Source: CAYNWT01 sp964450955 (GTDB lineage Bacteria > Planctomycetota > Planctomycetia > Planctomycetales > Planctomycetaceae). From it: DNA of 64,000 bases. The position numbers and the translations under genes are program-made. Location: NCBI GenBank assembly GCA_964450955.1, contig CAYVFI010000020.1:60994-124993 (forward strand), written 5' to 3'. Shown piece after piece: positions 15,401 through 23,868 of the stretch. A model generated the notes under the pieces. It was not told the DNA's origin. It made no database searches and saw only the letters and a program-made list of their open reading frames with translations. How positions within the stretch are numbered: position 1 is the first letter of the stretch; every line of letters starts with the position of its first letter.

Positions 15401-16613
15401 TAACCAACCGATATCTTCAAGCTCGACTGTGTCTTCTTCAGTCCTCACAGCAGCGTTGCCAGCAGCTTCAGTGCCAGTGCCACCCACGCCGGCAGCTGCG
15501 AATATTCAACAGAAGCAGGAACCGGCGATCGGCCCTGCAGCGACTGGTCCTGCAGCGACTGGTCCTGCAGCGACTGGCCCTGCAGCGACTGGCCCTGCAG
15601 CAACTGGTTCTGCCGCCGACGGTCCTGGGACGATGAACCCCATCGCGTCTCAAATTCAACCAGTCGAGAACCCATCCGCTGACGTGCTTGTTGTCGAAGA
15701 CAACTATGTCAATCAAATCGTCGTACAGCGAATGCTTGAATCAATCGGCGTTACCTCGGACGTGGCACAAAACGGACGCGAAGCGGTCAACAAGGTTCAG
15801 CTTACGGCATACTCACTGATCCTGATGGATGGCCACATGCCCGTTTTGGACGGCCTGGCGGCGACTCAGGAGATTCGGGAACTTGAACAGGCCGGCCCAC
15901 TGGCGGGTGGGCTTTCCAGAATCCCAATCGTGGCTTTGACTGCAAATGCTGTGCGGGGAGTTCGCGAGAAATGCCTGGCGGTGGGAATGGACGACTACCT
16001 GTGCAAGCCGGTCACACTGGAGCAGCTGAAGGCCATCACCGGCCAATACGTGCCCGAACTTGACGCGGCCGGGTCTCAACCTGCACCGCTGCCAACGGCA
16101 CCCGAGCAGCAGCCGGCGGCCGCTGAGGTCCCGGCAGTCCAACCGGTCCAGCCCACCACAAATCCGGCTGCAGTTGAAGACGGTACCGCGAATAAAATTC
16201 TGGAGTCGATCAATTCAGTCCAGTCGCTGGTGACCAAATCATTGGATGGTGAAGAGCTACAACTTCTTGACCAGGAAGAACTGGATAGGCGCTGCAGTGG
16301 TGACAAAAACTTTCAAAAGATGCTGCTACAAATCATGCATGAAAGCCTTCCCGGTTCAGTGACCGAGTTGCGTTCCCTGGACATCAAGTCGTTCTCTCAA
16401 ATTGAAAAGGCGGCCCACCGGCTTAAGGGGGCGGCAGGAGACTGCTCTTTGAGAGCCGTTTACGACGGAGCAAGTCGTCTTGAGCAGGCTGCGAAAACAA
16501 GAAACGAAGTCGCGATCGGCGAGACAATGAATCAGCTTGAAAGCCGCGTCACAACTACATTGGTACTATTAGATCACCTAATGAAAGATGACAGTCCGGT
16601 TGCGAACGCATAG
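12486..16613 (+). CDS. Ammonium transporter fused to hybrid histidine kinase (Amt-PAS-HisKA-HATPase-REC-REC-HPt)
   Basis: 1375 aa. ATG 12486 places the Amt domain at the N-terminus; the frame is open upstream but codes for nothing recognisable. Residues 1-385 are an Amt/Mep channel with the twin histidines H169 (ATTVHVVGG) and H319 (FPVHGAAG), D161, and the FNGGSG segment. A linker with a HAMP-like or coiled-coil character runs to about 460, then PAS (465-577), HisKA with H604 in MSHEIRTPLNG, and HATPase with VEDTGIGM and GGTGLGLAI. REC1 has D893 (LLDYCMP). An Ala/Pro-rich linker with five 15-bp repeats leads to REC2 with D1115 (MDGHMP), and an HPt has H1311 (AAHRLKGAAG). All phospho-acceptors are intact. 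Ammonium sensing with a three-step phosphorelay is the likely role, as for the known Amt-kinase of Kuenenia. Confidence 0.93.
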   Translation: MPEITAPINMELSWTLTCAVLVFLMQAGFCLLESGMVRTKNSINVAVKNLLDSVVAISLFCVCGFSMMFGADYLGFIGVPGSVEFWLDPRLTTFCLFQLMFCSTAATIVSGAVAERMQLKGYVITAAIVSGLVYPICGHWVWGGTLPGTSPGWLASLGFVDFAGATTVHVVGGFAALAACIAVGPRRSFRKSTAISGHSLPLTVLGCFLLWFGWWGFNGGSGLAINDNLPRILLNTQLGAAFGGLTAAIICIYRHKRVEVVPLICGILAGLVSVTGACHVLSPLSAAVSGVVGVFVCVLATEWLLKKGIDDVAGAFPVHGAAGIWGSLVFALFGPESELPGTRMYGLLVQLVGSLSVALFAFGVTFGALKLIRRFWRLRVRAGEEHRGLNMVEHGATNEVIDLLTEMHQHRKTGDYSRKVAVEQFTEAGQIASEYNRVIRRVDEEVRSHKETNAGLNLERLRLQSVLQHVGVGIYQLSPERRFTSVNPMLVQTLGYSSAAELLDLEPISVTPWLDGTANAEAYEAALCTESAIRNLETRIKDANGDETWLLESLVPIRDDSGRLIVWLGTVHDVTVQKQAMLAEVEIAQAKSQAKGEFLANMSHEIRTPLNGVIGMLDLLGGQDLTEQSSHYVSIARSSANTLLALINDILDFSKIEAGHMEIEEIDFELRESVENTAEQFAIRAHMQKLELNCDVSSSLPYKVVGDPERLRQVLINLLANALKFTPEGEINLRVAPTKKGIRFSVEDTGIGMTKEQCSRMFDAFTQADPSTTREYGGTGLGLAIGSHLVSQMGGQLCVDSVVGHGSTFYFDLPLKTSEAKAPSEVQMQELMDTLPQMRVLIIDDNETNCEILQTQLAAWGFNASICKSAELAAERLLIAEQSGRPFNLVLLDYCMPVMDGREVALQIRTHHQFRDLPIIMLSSNHELLSPSERETCGINIAMTKPVRQSRLFDSIMSLVQARITNKQQPRANQPISSSSTVSSSVLTAALPAASVPVPPTPAAANIQQKQEPAIGPAATGPAATGPAATGPAATGPAATGSAADGPGTMNPIASQIQPVENPSADVLVVEDNYVNQIVVQRMLESIGVTSDVAQNGREAVNKVQLTAYSLILMDGHMPVLDGLAATQEIRELEQAGPLAGGLSRIPIVALTANAVRGVREKCLAVGMDDYLCKPVTLEQLKAITGQYVPELDAAGSQPAPLPTAPEQQPAAAEVPAVQPVQPTTNPAAVEDGTANKILESINSVQSLVTKSLDGEELQLLDQEELDRRCSGDKNFQKMLLQIMHESLPGSVTELRSLDIKSFSQIEKAAHRLKGAAGDCSLRAVYDGASRLEQAAKTRNEVAIGETMNQLESRVTTTLVLLDHLMKDDSPVANA
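15531..15605 (+). repeat. 15-bp minisatellite inside the kinase gene (about 5 units)
   Basis: Five consecutive units of GGYCCTGCAGCRACT encode the pentapeptide GPAAT, between the REC1 and REC2 domains. Degenerate units continue for a few codons on the 3' side. The repeat is in frame, so unit gain or loss would lengthen or shorten a flexible linker without breaking the protein. Confidence 0.9.
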
Positions 16614-16657
16614 GACTGACCACAACGACCTGTCACTCGCATTAGCCTGAGACTTTG

Positions 16658-18763
16658 ATGGCTACGTCCAGACCAACAACACAACATCACCAAGTGACGC
16701 CCGGCCAGGCAGCGCCCGGCGTTCTGATTGTGGATGACGAACCGCTTAACAGAGCCGTTCTGGAACATCTGTTGAACAGCAATGGTATCAACACCATTCA
16801 GGGCAAAAACGGTCAGGAAGCGATTGCCTTATCAACCGATCCAAATGTGAAGATTGACCTGATCCTGCTGGACATATCCATGCCGGACATCAACGGTATC
16901 CAGGTTCTCAGATTGCTTCGTCAGGTTCGCAGTCAGATGGAACTGCCAATCATCATGGTGACTTCCGCGGACGACAACGCCCAGCTTGTCGAGGCGTTTC
17001 GCAACGGAGCCAACGACTACATTACAAAGCCAATCGAACCTCAGGTAACGCTGGCTCGAATCGATTCACAGTTGAAACTAAAACACGCGCAGTCTGCATT
17101 GAGAGACAGTGAAGAACGCTACGCACTAGCATCGCGCGGAACCAACGATGGGCTGTGGGACTGGAACCTTGCGACCGGTGAGATTTACTTCTCTGAGCGA
17201 TGGAAAACGATGCTGGGGTTACCCGAACATCAACCCATCGACCAATTCTCTGACTGGGTCGCGTTCATGCACCCGGAAGATGTCATCCGGGTTCAGGACG
17301 ATCTGGAAACCCATTTGTGCGGCGAGTCCGAGCAATTTCAAACCGAACTCCGGCTGCTTCACCAGGAAGAAGGCTACCGCTGGATGTTGTGCCGTGGACT
17401 TGCCGTGCGCAATCGCGCTGGGTCTGCGGTTCGGATTGCAGGTTCACTGACTGACATCACAGATGGAAAAGTCGCCGACGCGCTGACCGGGCTGCCGAAC
17501 CGACTACTGTTTCAGGACCGAGTCCAAAGGTGCCTCGACCAGGCACGTCGGTATCCGTCGCGCAAGTTTGCTGTGCTTTACCTGGATGTCGATGGGTTCA
17601 AACTGATCAACGACAACTACGGACACGAAGCGGGCGACCGGTTTCTGGTTCAGTTTGCTCGGCGACTGGAGACGTCAGTGCGAAACTGTGATTCGGCGGT
17701 TTCCCGATTGGGCGGCGATGAATTCGCGGTTCTGGTTGAGAACATGACCGACTACAGCAGCGCCGAAGCAGTTGCTGACCGCATACTGGAAGTTCTTGAA
17801 GCACCGTTTCAGGTTGGTGGGACGGAGTTCTTCGCCAGGGCAAGCATCGGCATTTCCACGATCTCTGACCGGGGTAACACTGCTGCCGAAGTCCTTCGTG
17901 AGGCTGATACGGCGATGTACTTCGCCAAGAAAAACGTCCACGTGCCGTTCAAATACTTCTCACCAGAACTGAACGCAGAAACGCTTGCTCGCCTGGAACT
18001 CAGCAGCGAACTGCGGCGTGCGTTGGAGCAGGAAGAACTTGTTCTCCATTATCAACCGATCGTGGAAACCGATTCATACAAGATTGCCGGCTTCGAGGCA
18101 CTCATCCGCTGGGAGAGCGCGCGGCTGGGTACCGTTTTGCCGGATCAGTTTATCCCAGTGGCCGAAGAAACGGGCCTCATTGTGCCGATTGGCGAGTGGG
18201 TTTTGCAGACCGCCTGTGAAACGATGCATCGGTTGCGCGACGACAACCTGCCGTCGCCGATGATCAGCGTCAACGTTTCCATTAAGCAGCTGGATTCAGA
18301 AGGGTTCGTGGAAAGTGTCCTGCGTGTTCTTGAAACGACGGGCTTCGAGCCGAGTCGCCTGAAGTTAGAAGTCACCGAGAGCGTTGTGATGGAAGACCCG
18401 GAACAGGCCATCAAGCGTTTGGAATTACTGCGAGCCGCGGGTGTCACCATTGGATTAGATGACTTCGGAACGGGTTACTCGTCGCTGGCCTACCTGCACC
18501 ACCTCCCGCTAAACATCCTGAAGATCGACAGATCTTTCGTGTCGCAGATGGTGGAAACCAGTTCCAGCTTTGCGATTGTAAAGACGATTGCCAGACTGGC
18601 GGACAGCCTGGATCTGGACGTGATCGCCGAAGGTGTCGAGACCGAACAGCAACTCACCTTGCTTGAGGAAATGGGCTGTCGCTACTCGCAAGGCTACCTG
18701 TTTTCGCAAGCCGTCCCCGAATCAGAAATCCGCGGCCTGCTTGAGAAGCACGGCCGCGCCTAA
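16658..18763 (+). CDS. Response regulator with PAS, GGDEF and EAL domains (c-di-GMP turnover)
   Basis: 701 aa. ATG 16658 is 44 bp after the Amt-kinase stop. Domain order: REC (about 15-135) with D72 in LLDISMPD; PAS (151-270) of the PAS_3 type; GGDEF, opened by DALTGLPNR, with an intact GGDEF at 352-356; and EAL with E480-A-L in FEALIRW, plus DDFGTGYSS and KIDRSF. Both catalytic signatures look functional, so the protein could make and degrade c-di-GMP, one domain perhaps acting as a GTP sensor. The RNCD segment before GGDEF resembles an I-site but is shifted by one residue. Its neighbour's HPt is the obvious phosphodonor for D72 (inference from gene order). Confidence 0.93.
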   Translation: MATSRPTTQHHQVTPGQAAPGVLIVDDEPLNRAVLEHLLNSNGINTIQGKNGQEAIALSTDPNVKIDLILLDISMPDINGIQVLRLLRQVRSQMELPIIMVTSADDNAQLVEAFRNGANDYITKPIEPQVTLARIDSQLKLKHAQSALRDSEERYALASRGTNDGLWDWNLATGEIYFSERWKTMLGLPEHQPIDQFSDWVAFMHPEDVIRVQDDLETHLCGESEQFQTELRLLHQEEGYRWMLCRGLAVRNRAGSAVRIAGSLTDITDGKVADALTGLPNRLLFQDRVQRCLDQARRYPSRKFAVLYLDVDGFKLINDNYGHEAGDRFLVQFARRLETSVRNCDSAVSRLGGDEFAVLVENMTDYSSAEAVADRILEVLEAPFQVGGTEFFARASIGISTISDRGNTAAEVLREADTAMYFAKKNVHVPFKYFSPELNAETLARLELSSELRRALEQEELVLHYQPIVETDSYKIAGFEALIRWESARLGTVLPDQFIPVAEETGLIVPIGEWVLQTACETMHRLRDDNLPSPMISVNVSIKQLDSEGFVESVLRVLETTGFEPSRLKLEVTESVVMEDPEQAIKRLELLRAAGVTIGLDDFGTGYSSLAYLHHLPLNILKIDRSFVSQMVETSSSFAIVKTIARLADSLDLDVIAEGVETEQQLTLLEEMGCRYSQGYLFSQAVPESEIRGLLEKHGRA

Positions 18764-18806
18764 CTATCGGCAAACGCGAGGCGCAGCACCATAGTAGACG
18801 AGGCAA

Positions 18807-18840
18807 CGAGTCCCGGTTGCTCTACCCTGTTCGGGACTCG
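18807..18840. terminator. Hairpin after the c-di-GMP gene
   Basis: CGAGTCCCG (18807-18815) and CGGGACTCG (18832-18840) are perfectly complementary with a 16-nt loop, 43 bp after the stop. No T-run follows, so termination may need Rho. Confidence 0.45.
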
Positions 18841-18929
18841 AGTGCCATTGACCACAAATTCGCAAGCGTCATCACATCGCGTGAGCTCGTTCCATCCACG
18901 TCGCTCGGCGCGAATTGGTTCTAACGTAA

Positions 18930-18969
18930 CTTCGCCCCTCCGCTACGGATCGCCGGAGGGAGGGCGAAG
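18930..18969. terminator. GC-rich hairpin at the end of the SGNH hydrolase gene
   Basis: CTTCGCCCCTCCG (18930-18942) pairs with CGGAGGGAGGGCGAAG (to 18969), with a small bulge. It lies 9 bp beyond the stop of the minus-strand hydrolase and faces the c-di-GMP gene on the other side, so it may serve as a shared terminator. Confidence 0.5.
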
Positions 18970-18978
18970 AACACGACG

Positions 18979-19725
18979 TCACTCCCCAGCCTTCATCTTC
19001 ATCGCGCCGGTAATTTGCTGAACGACAGTTTCGCCCAGTTTCTTCGAACCGGCCGGTGAGAAGTGGACGTTCGCCTTCAGCATGATGTCGTCCATGTGTG
19101 CCGATGCGAACGTGAACATGTCGTGCGTGGGGATCTTGTACTTGGCCATCACTTTTGCAGCCACGTCGTTGTACTTCTTCGAATCACCGACGACGCGACC
19201 TTTGGATCCAGGGGGAACCGGAGTTGTGTTGCGCCAGATGAGTACGGCGCCGGTCTTCCGCAGGCGCCTGGCGATACTGTCCAGGTTTAGTTGGTACTCC
19301 TTCAGCGAAACCTGCGGCGTGCCCTTTTTCGGGTCATACAGGTTCTCGCCGTTGGGGCCCATGAACTTCAAATCGTGCAGGCCAAAGTTGAAGTGAATCA
19401 CGTCCCACTTCTTGTCGCCCAGCCACAGGTCCAGATTGCGGACTCCATTGGTCGTGGGACCACAGTTGGTCAGCGGTCGGTGGACGTTGGCTTTGCCGGC
19501 CAGCATGGTTCGAACCGGTACTGTGTACCCGATTGAAATGGAATCGCCGATTAGCAGAACTCGCGGCAGCGCGGGGTCGTCTTTGATGGGCTGCATAGCC
19601 GGGTTAGGCTTGCGTTTCGGTTTTTGCTTTTGCTTCGTCTTGCCCTGAGCCACGACTGGTTCCGCAAGAAGAAAGCATAGAAGGATGGCTGTCAGGCTTG
19701 TGATACCGCGAGCTGTAAGTCTCAT
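18979..19725 (-). CDS. Secreted SGNH/GDSL hydrolase
   Basis: 248 aa. ATG 19725 starts a clear signal peptide (ITSLTAILLCFLLAEPVVAQ), followed by a Lys-rich linker (KTKQKQKPKRKPNP). Block I is VLLIGDSISIGY with the catalytic Ser, block II NCGPTTNG, block III FNFGLHDLK (GLHD in place of GxND), and block V NVHFSPAG with the catalytic His. In this last block the usual Asp a few residues before His reads Asn or Ala, so the catalytic triad may be incomplete or use another residue. These are typically carbohydrate or lipid esterases. It is convergent with the c-di-GMP gene. Confidence 0.85.
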   Translation of the reverse strand: MRLTARGITSLTAILLCFLLAEPVVAQGKTKQKQKPKRKPNPAMQPIKDDPALPRVLLIGDSISIGYTVPVRTMLAGKANVHRPLTNCGPTTNGVRNLDLWLGDKKWDVIHFNFGLHDLKFMGPNGENLYDPKKGTPQVSLKEYQLNLDSIARRLRKTGAVLIWRNTTPVPPGSKGRVVGDSKKYNDVAAKVMAKYKIPTHDMFTFASAHMDDIMLKANVHFSPAGSKKLGETVVQQITGAMKMKAGE

Positions 19726-19986
19726 TCGAGTCTGGCCTTTTTGGTGATGGATGCAAACGTGCATTCTTCTGCTGCCGTAAGGAGAGGTGCGGGCCTGACT
19801 GAACCGGCTTCACTGGCCGGAGATTACCGCACCCGCAGTTCTACAGTATTGCGTTGTCAGCTATAAACGTGCGAGCCATTACCGCGGATTCAGAACCGAA
19901 TTCGTGTGATGGCGGATAGGAGATGGCGAAGTCCATCCAACTTCTAAACCAGCGAACGGATTCCGTCCGTTTCGCGGAGAGTGCCA

Positions 19987-22900
19987 ATGTCTTCAGGTTC
20001 TTCACGTTCGAGTCTCGGGATCGTCTTTGCGATTGTGGCCATTGCAATCGGTATTGGAGCGTTCTTTTATTTCCGTTCGATGGACGGCGAAGTCGATCCG
20101 AATAACGGCGAGGCTGGTGGTGGTACCGAAGTCGCTGGTGGCGGCGGTGAGAACACAAACGGCGGCACAGCCAAACCGTTGACTGCCGAAGAATACGCGG
20201 GGGCTTATGAGTTCGCGAACATTGGCCTGGGGCACCTTGAGAATCACGAATACCTAAAAGCCGAGGCGACATTTCAGGCTCTTGTGAGCAAGGTTCCTGA
20301 CGAACGCTTACCACTACAGAACCTGGCAGTCACACAAACAATGATGGCGGCAGATGATACGTCCACTGTTTTCAAAGACCGCGCTAAGAACAAAGAGCCT
20401 TATGACCAAGCTGTGCAGACTGCCCGAGCAACCCTGACGGAGCTTGCAAAGCGGGACGCAGGTCTTGCGGGAATGCTGAACGGATTGATTTCCGTCAAAG
20501 GTGGTGAGACAGACAGAGCGATTGCAGAATTCAAGGCAGCCGCTGAAACGGCCGAGACAAATCCATCTTATTGGTTTGCATTACACGACGCCCATAGCGG
20601 GCTTAGGGCTCGCTCGGACAGAAGCCCCTACCCACTGGCGATCACGGCCATTGAAAAGGTCTATGAGTTGGTTCCCGAGAATCTGTACGCGATTGAAAAG
20701 GTACTTGAGACTCAGGCGAAGGCAAAAAGCAGCAAACTGATCGACACACTGATTGCCACGAAAACGGTCATTGAACCATTGGCAGCTTCCATCAAGAGCC
20801 AAACCCGCGGCTTCGATATGCAGGAACAGCTAGATCGCGCCATTGAAGATCTTCGAAACGGCGGAGCGCGGGGCGCTAGCATTGCTCGCCAAATCGCCAA
20901 TGTTCTTAAGCAGGACATTGCAAAGAGAATCGACCAGCGAAATTTGGATAAGAACCTTCTTGAATATGTCGTCGTCGCTTTCAGCAGCGACTTTGACAAA
21001 CGCGCGGCTGCTGCAGGGTTTAAACCGCCCGCTGAAAAACAAATTGAAGTTACGTTTGAGACAAGCAAAGGTGAGTTACCAAACGCGGCTGATGCGACGG
21101 ACCTGAAGATTGCGGATATGAACCTGGATGGAATCCCGGACGTTGTCTTCGTGCGAGAAGGCGGGATTGAAGTGCATGTCCAGGGCGCGGTTGATGGAAA
21201 GCCATCCGGAACGTGGAAGCTGGCAGCCTCGCATGACTTCGCCGAAGGTGATTCATACCAGCATGTCCTGCTGGCAGACCTCGACCGCGATTTCGAAGCT
21301 GGTTTTGAGAAAGAGTTTCGCTTGATCCACGAAGGAACCGGCGTCCCGACGACAGTCGATTCGCGTGGTTTCATCTTCAAGGACACGAGCTTCGACATCG
21401 CTGTGTATGGAACGTCTGGCGTACTGGTTCTACGAAACACGAATGCCAACGCTGACAAAAAAGTAAGCCCCAACCGGAAGCTCACACCTATCTCGATCGA
21501 CGATCCGCAATTCGACGCGTTGGCCAACATTACTACGGCAGCGGCAACGGACATTGAACATGACGGTGATCTGGATCTTGTGTTCGGGTCTGCATCGGGG
21601 CTGTCGTTCTGGGTTAACGGTTCAACAAAGAAAGCGGTCCGCTTTGCCAGTGGAAATCAGCACATTGGGCAGACACCGGCCGGTGAAGAGATTCGGAAAA
21701 TCGTCCCCGTTGATTGGAATCGCGACATTGCTACTGACCTGCTGGTGGTTACCAATAAGTCCGTTGGGCTGATGCAGAATGTGCTGCACGGGCGATTCCG
21801 CTGGAGAGATCTTGGGACGAACAAAGCTGGCGGCAACACAGCAACGGTGGGCGAGTTCAACGGCGACGCCGCGTGGGACGTCATGGTTGGTCGTGATGAC
21901 GGTATCGGGGTGAACTTGCTTTCGCAGGCCACAGTTGAAGGAACAACATGGCTGGCTCCTAAGTCTGTTGATGTCCCGGCACGCGCACTTCACCTACTGG
22001 ATTACGACAACGATACATTCCTCGACGCCATTGCTGTGGGCGAGAGCGTGACTGTCTTGCGCGGCGGGCCTGGGGGTACTTTTCAAAGAGCAGACATTGT
22101 GTCTGAATCGCCGACCGCCATTTCTGCCTGCGATGTGGGTGATATTGATTTGGATGGAGACGAGGACTTCGTACTGGCCGGCACAGGTGGAACCTGGTTG
22201 GTTAGGAATCAGGGCGGCAATAAGAACAACTGGATGCGTATTGCTCTGCGACCTGATCCAAATCCGGAACAGTTCCCTGCCAATCGCATTAATATGCATG
22301 GCATCGGCTGTGTGCTGGAAATGAAATCCGGGTCGCGATACCAGTCCAGAATCGCTGACCGGCCTTTGATTCATTTTGGCCTTGGTTCGCGTGAGCAGGC
22401 TGATGTGATGCGAATCATCTGGACAGACGGCATCCCGCATAACATGGTCGATTCGCCTCCAGCCAAACGTTCCACCAGCATCCTGGCGCCTCACTACCTG
22501 GTTGGCAGTTGCCCGTACATCTACACGTGGGATGGCAGCAAGTTTGTGTTCTATTCCGATTGCCTGTGGGCGGCTCCGCTTGGATTGCAGCAGGCTGAAG
22601 GCGTGTTCGCGCCGACGCGGGAATGGGAGTACCTGAAGATTGATGGCAGTGCCATGCAGGCTCGTGATGGAAAACACGTACTGAAGATTACGGAAGAACT
22701 TTGGGAAGCAACTTACCTGGACGAAGTGAAGCTCATCGCCGTTGATCACCCGGCTGGAACCGAAATCTACTCCAATGAAAAAGTCGGCCCCCCGAACGTG
22801 ACTGAGTTCAAAATTCATGGAGTGAAAGAAGCCCGGCTACCAATCGCTGCGAAGGGTTCGAATGGGCAGGATTTGTTGCCACTTTTGAAAGCGAAAGACA

Positions 22901-23829
22901 AACAGTACGCCCGGGCGTTTGGAACACGGCTTAAGCAGGGGCTGACCAACGAGCACTTCATCGAACTGGATTTGGGCCAGGTCAACGACCCGGACAACGT
23001 GACCTTGTTTATGGTTGGCTGGGTGTTCCCAACGGACACCAACATCAACATTGGCCTCGGACAAACTTCTGAGGCGCCGCCGAAGCCGCCTCGCATTCAG
23101 GTTGTCAACGAAGACGGTGAATGGGTCGAAGCGATATCGTCCGTGGGTTTTCCTGGTGGTAAGACCAAGACGATTGCGATTGACCTGTCCGGAGCGTTCA
23201 AGTCCGACGACTATCGGATTCGCATGGTGACCAGCATGGAGCTGTACTGGGACGCTGCGTTCTTTACTGATGGCAAGCAGCAGGTCGAAGTGAAACAAAC
23301 GCCGCTTCCGTTGCTGTCAGCGAATCTGCGGTACCGTGGATTTTCAAAGCGGAAGTACGCAGGCAGTGTGTTCTCAACCGATGGCTTTGGGCCTGAGGAT
23401 TACGACTACTACGATGTCTCGACGAAGCCAACATGGTTGCCGATGGATGGTCGGTTCACGAAGTTTGGAGACGTGCTGCCACTGCTGACTGATCGCGACG
23501 ATTTGCAGGTCGTATTCGGAGCCGGTGACGAGGTGACTTTGGAATTTGACGCTCGCGAAGACGAGTTGCCCGAGGGTTGGGTGCGGGATTATTTGCTGTA
23601 CAACGTCGGTTGGGACAAGGACGTCAAACAGAATACGGTGTACGGATCGACGGTCGAACCGCTCCCATATGAGGGCATGAAGTCGTACACTGACCCGGAT
23701 TCTGCGTTCCCACAGACCCCAAAACACGCGAATTTCCTGAAAACATGGCAAACTCGGACCCAAAATCTCCGACGTTTCCGGAACTGGGTTCGCGAGTTTG
23801 ACACTTCACGTCGTAAGTCGTCAGAGTAG
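19987..23829 (+). CDS. Large membrane-anchored TPR/FG-GAP (VCBS)/ASPIC-UnbV protein
   Basis: 1280 aa, from ATG 19987 with GGAG about 7 nt upstream. A single N-terminal anchor (LGIVFAIVAIAIGIGAFFYF) is followed by a Gly-rich linker and a TPR-like helical region to about residue 330. Then come at least six FG-GAP/VCBS-type calcium-binding repeats, with loops such as DMNLDGIPDVV, DIEHDGDLDLVF, DYDNDTFLDAI and DIDLDGDEDFV. An ASPIC/UnbV-type block (GSRYQSRI...HFGLG) is next, and a long C-terminal region with TWDGSKFVFYSDCLWAAPLG that I do not recognise. The arrangement recalls CRTAC1-like planctomycete proteins. It presumably acts outside the cytoplasmic membrane, binding protein or polysaccharide. 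No catalytic motif is visible. Confidence 0.85.
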   Translation: MSSGSSRSSLGIVFAIVAIAIGIGAFFYFRSMDGEVDPNNGEAGGGTEVAGGGGENTNGGTAKPLTAEEYAGAYEFANIGLGHLENHEYLKAEATFQALVSKVPDERLPLQNLAVTQTMMAADDTSTVFKDRAKNKEPYDQAVQTARATLTELAKRDAGLAGMLNGLISVKGGETDRAIAEFKAAAETAETNPSYWFALHDAHSGLRARSDRSPYPLAITAIEKVYELVPENLYAIEKVLETQAKAKSSKLIDTLIATKTVIEPLAASIKSQTRGFDMQEQLDRAIEDLRNGGARGASIARQIANVLKQDIAKRIDQRNLDKNLLEYVVVAFSSDFDKRAAAAGFKPPAEKQIEVTFETSKGELPNAADATDLKIADMNLDGIPDVVFVREGGIEVHVQGAVDGKPSGTWKLAASHDFAEGDSYQHVLLADLDRDFEAGFEKEFRLIHEGTGVPTTVDSRGFIFKDTSFDIAVYGTSGVLVLRNTNANADKKVSPNRKLTPISIDDPQFDALANITTAAATDIEHDGDLDLVFGSASGLSFWVNGSTKKAVRFASGNQHIGQTPAGEEIRKIVPVDWNRDIATDLLVVTNKSVGLMQNVLHGRFRWRDLGTNKAGGNTATVGEFNGDAAWDVMVGRDDGIGVNLLSQATVEGTTWLAPKSVDVPARALHLLDYDNDTFLDAIAVGESVTVLRGGPGGTFQRADIVSESPTAISACDVGDIDLDGDEDFVLAGTGGTWLVRNQGGNKNNWMRIALRPDPNPEQFPANRINMHGIGCVLEMKSGSRYQSRIADRPLIHFGLGSREQADVMRIIWTDGIPHNMVDSPPAKRSTSILAPHYLVGSCPYIYTWDGSKFVFYSDCLWAAPLGLQQAEGVFAPTREWEYLKIDGSAMQARDGKHVLKITEELWEATYLDEVKLIAVDHPAGTEIYSNEKVGPPNVTEFKIHGVKEARLPIAAKGSNGQDLLPLLKAKDKQYARAFGTRLKQGLTNEHFIELDLGQVNDPDNVTLFMVGWVFPTDTNINIGLGQTSEAPPKPPRIQVVNEDGEWVEAISSVGFPGGKTKTIAIDLSGAFKSDDYRIRMVTSMELYWDAAFFTDGKQQVEVKQTPLPLLSANLRYRGFSKRKYAGSVFSTDGFGPEDYDYYDVSTKPTWLPMDGRFTKFGDVLPLLTDRDDLQVVFGAGDEVTLEFDAREDELPEGWVRDYLLYNVGWDKDVKQNTVYGSTVEPLPYEGMKSYTDPDSAFPQTPKHANFLKTWQTRTQNLRRFRNWVREFDTSRRKSSE

Positions 23830-23868
23830 GGTTTCGCGAAACATTAATTGACCACATCTGAGATGCTC

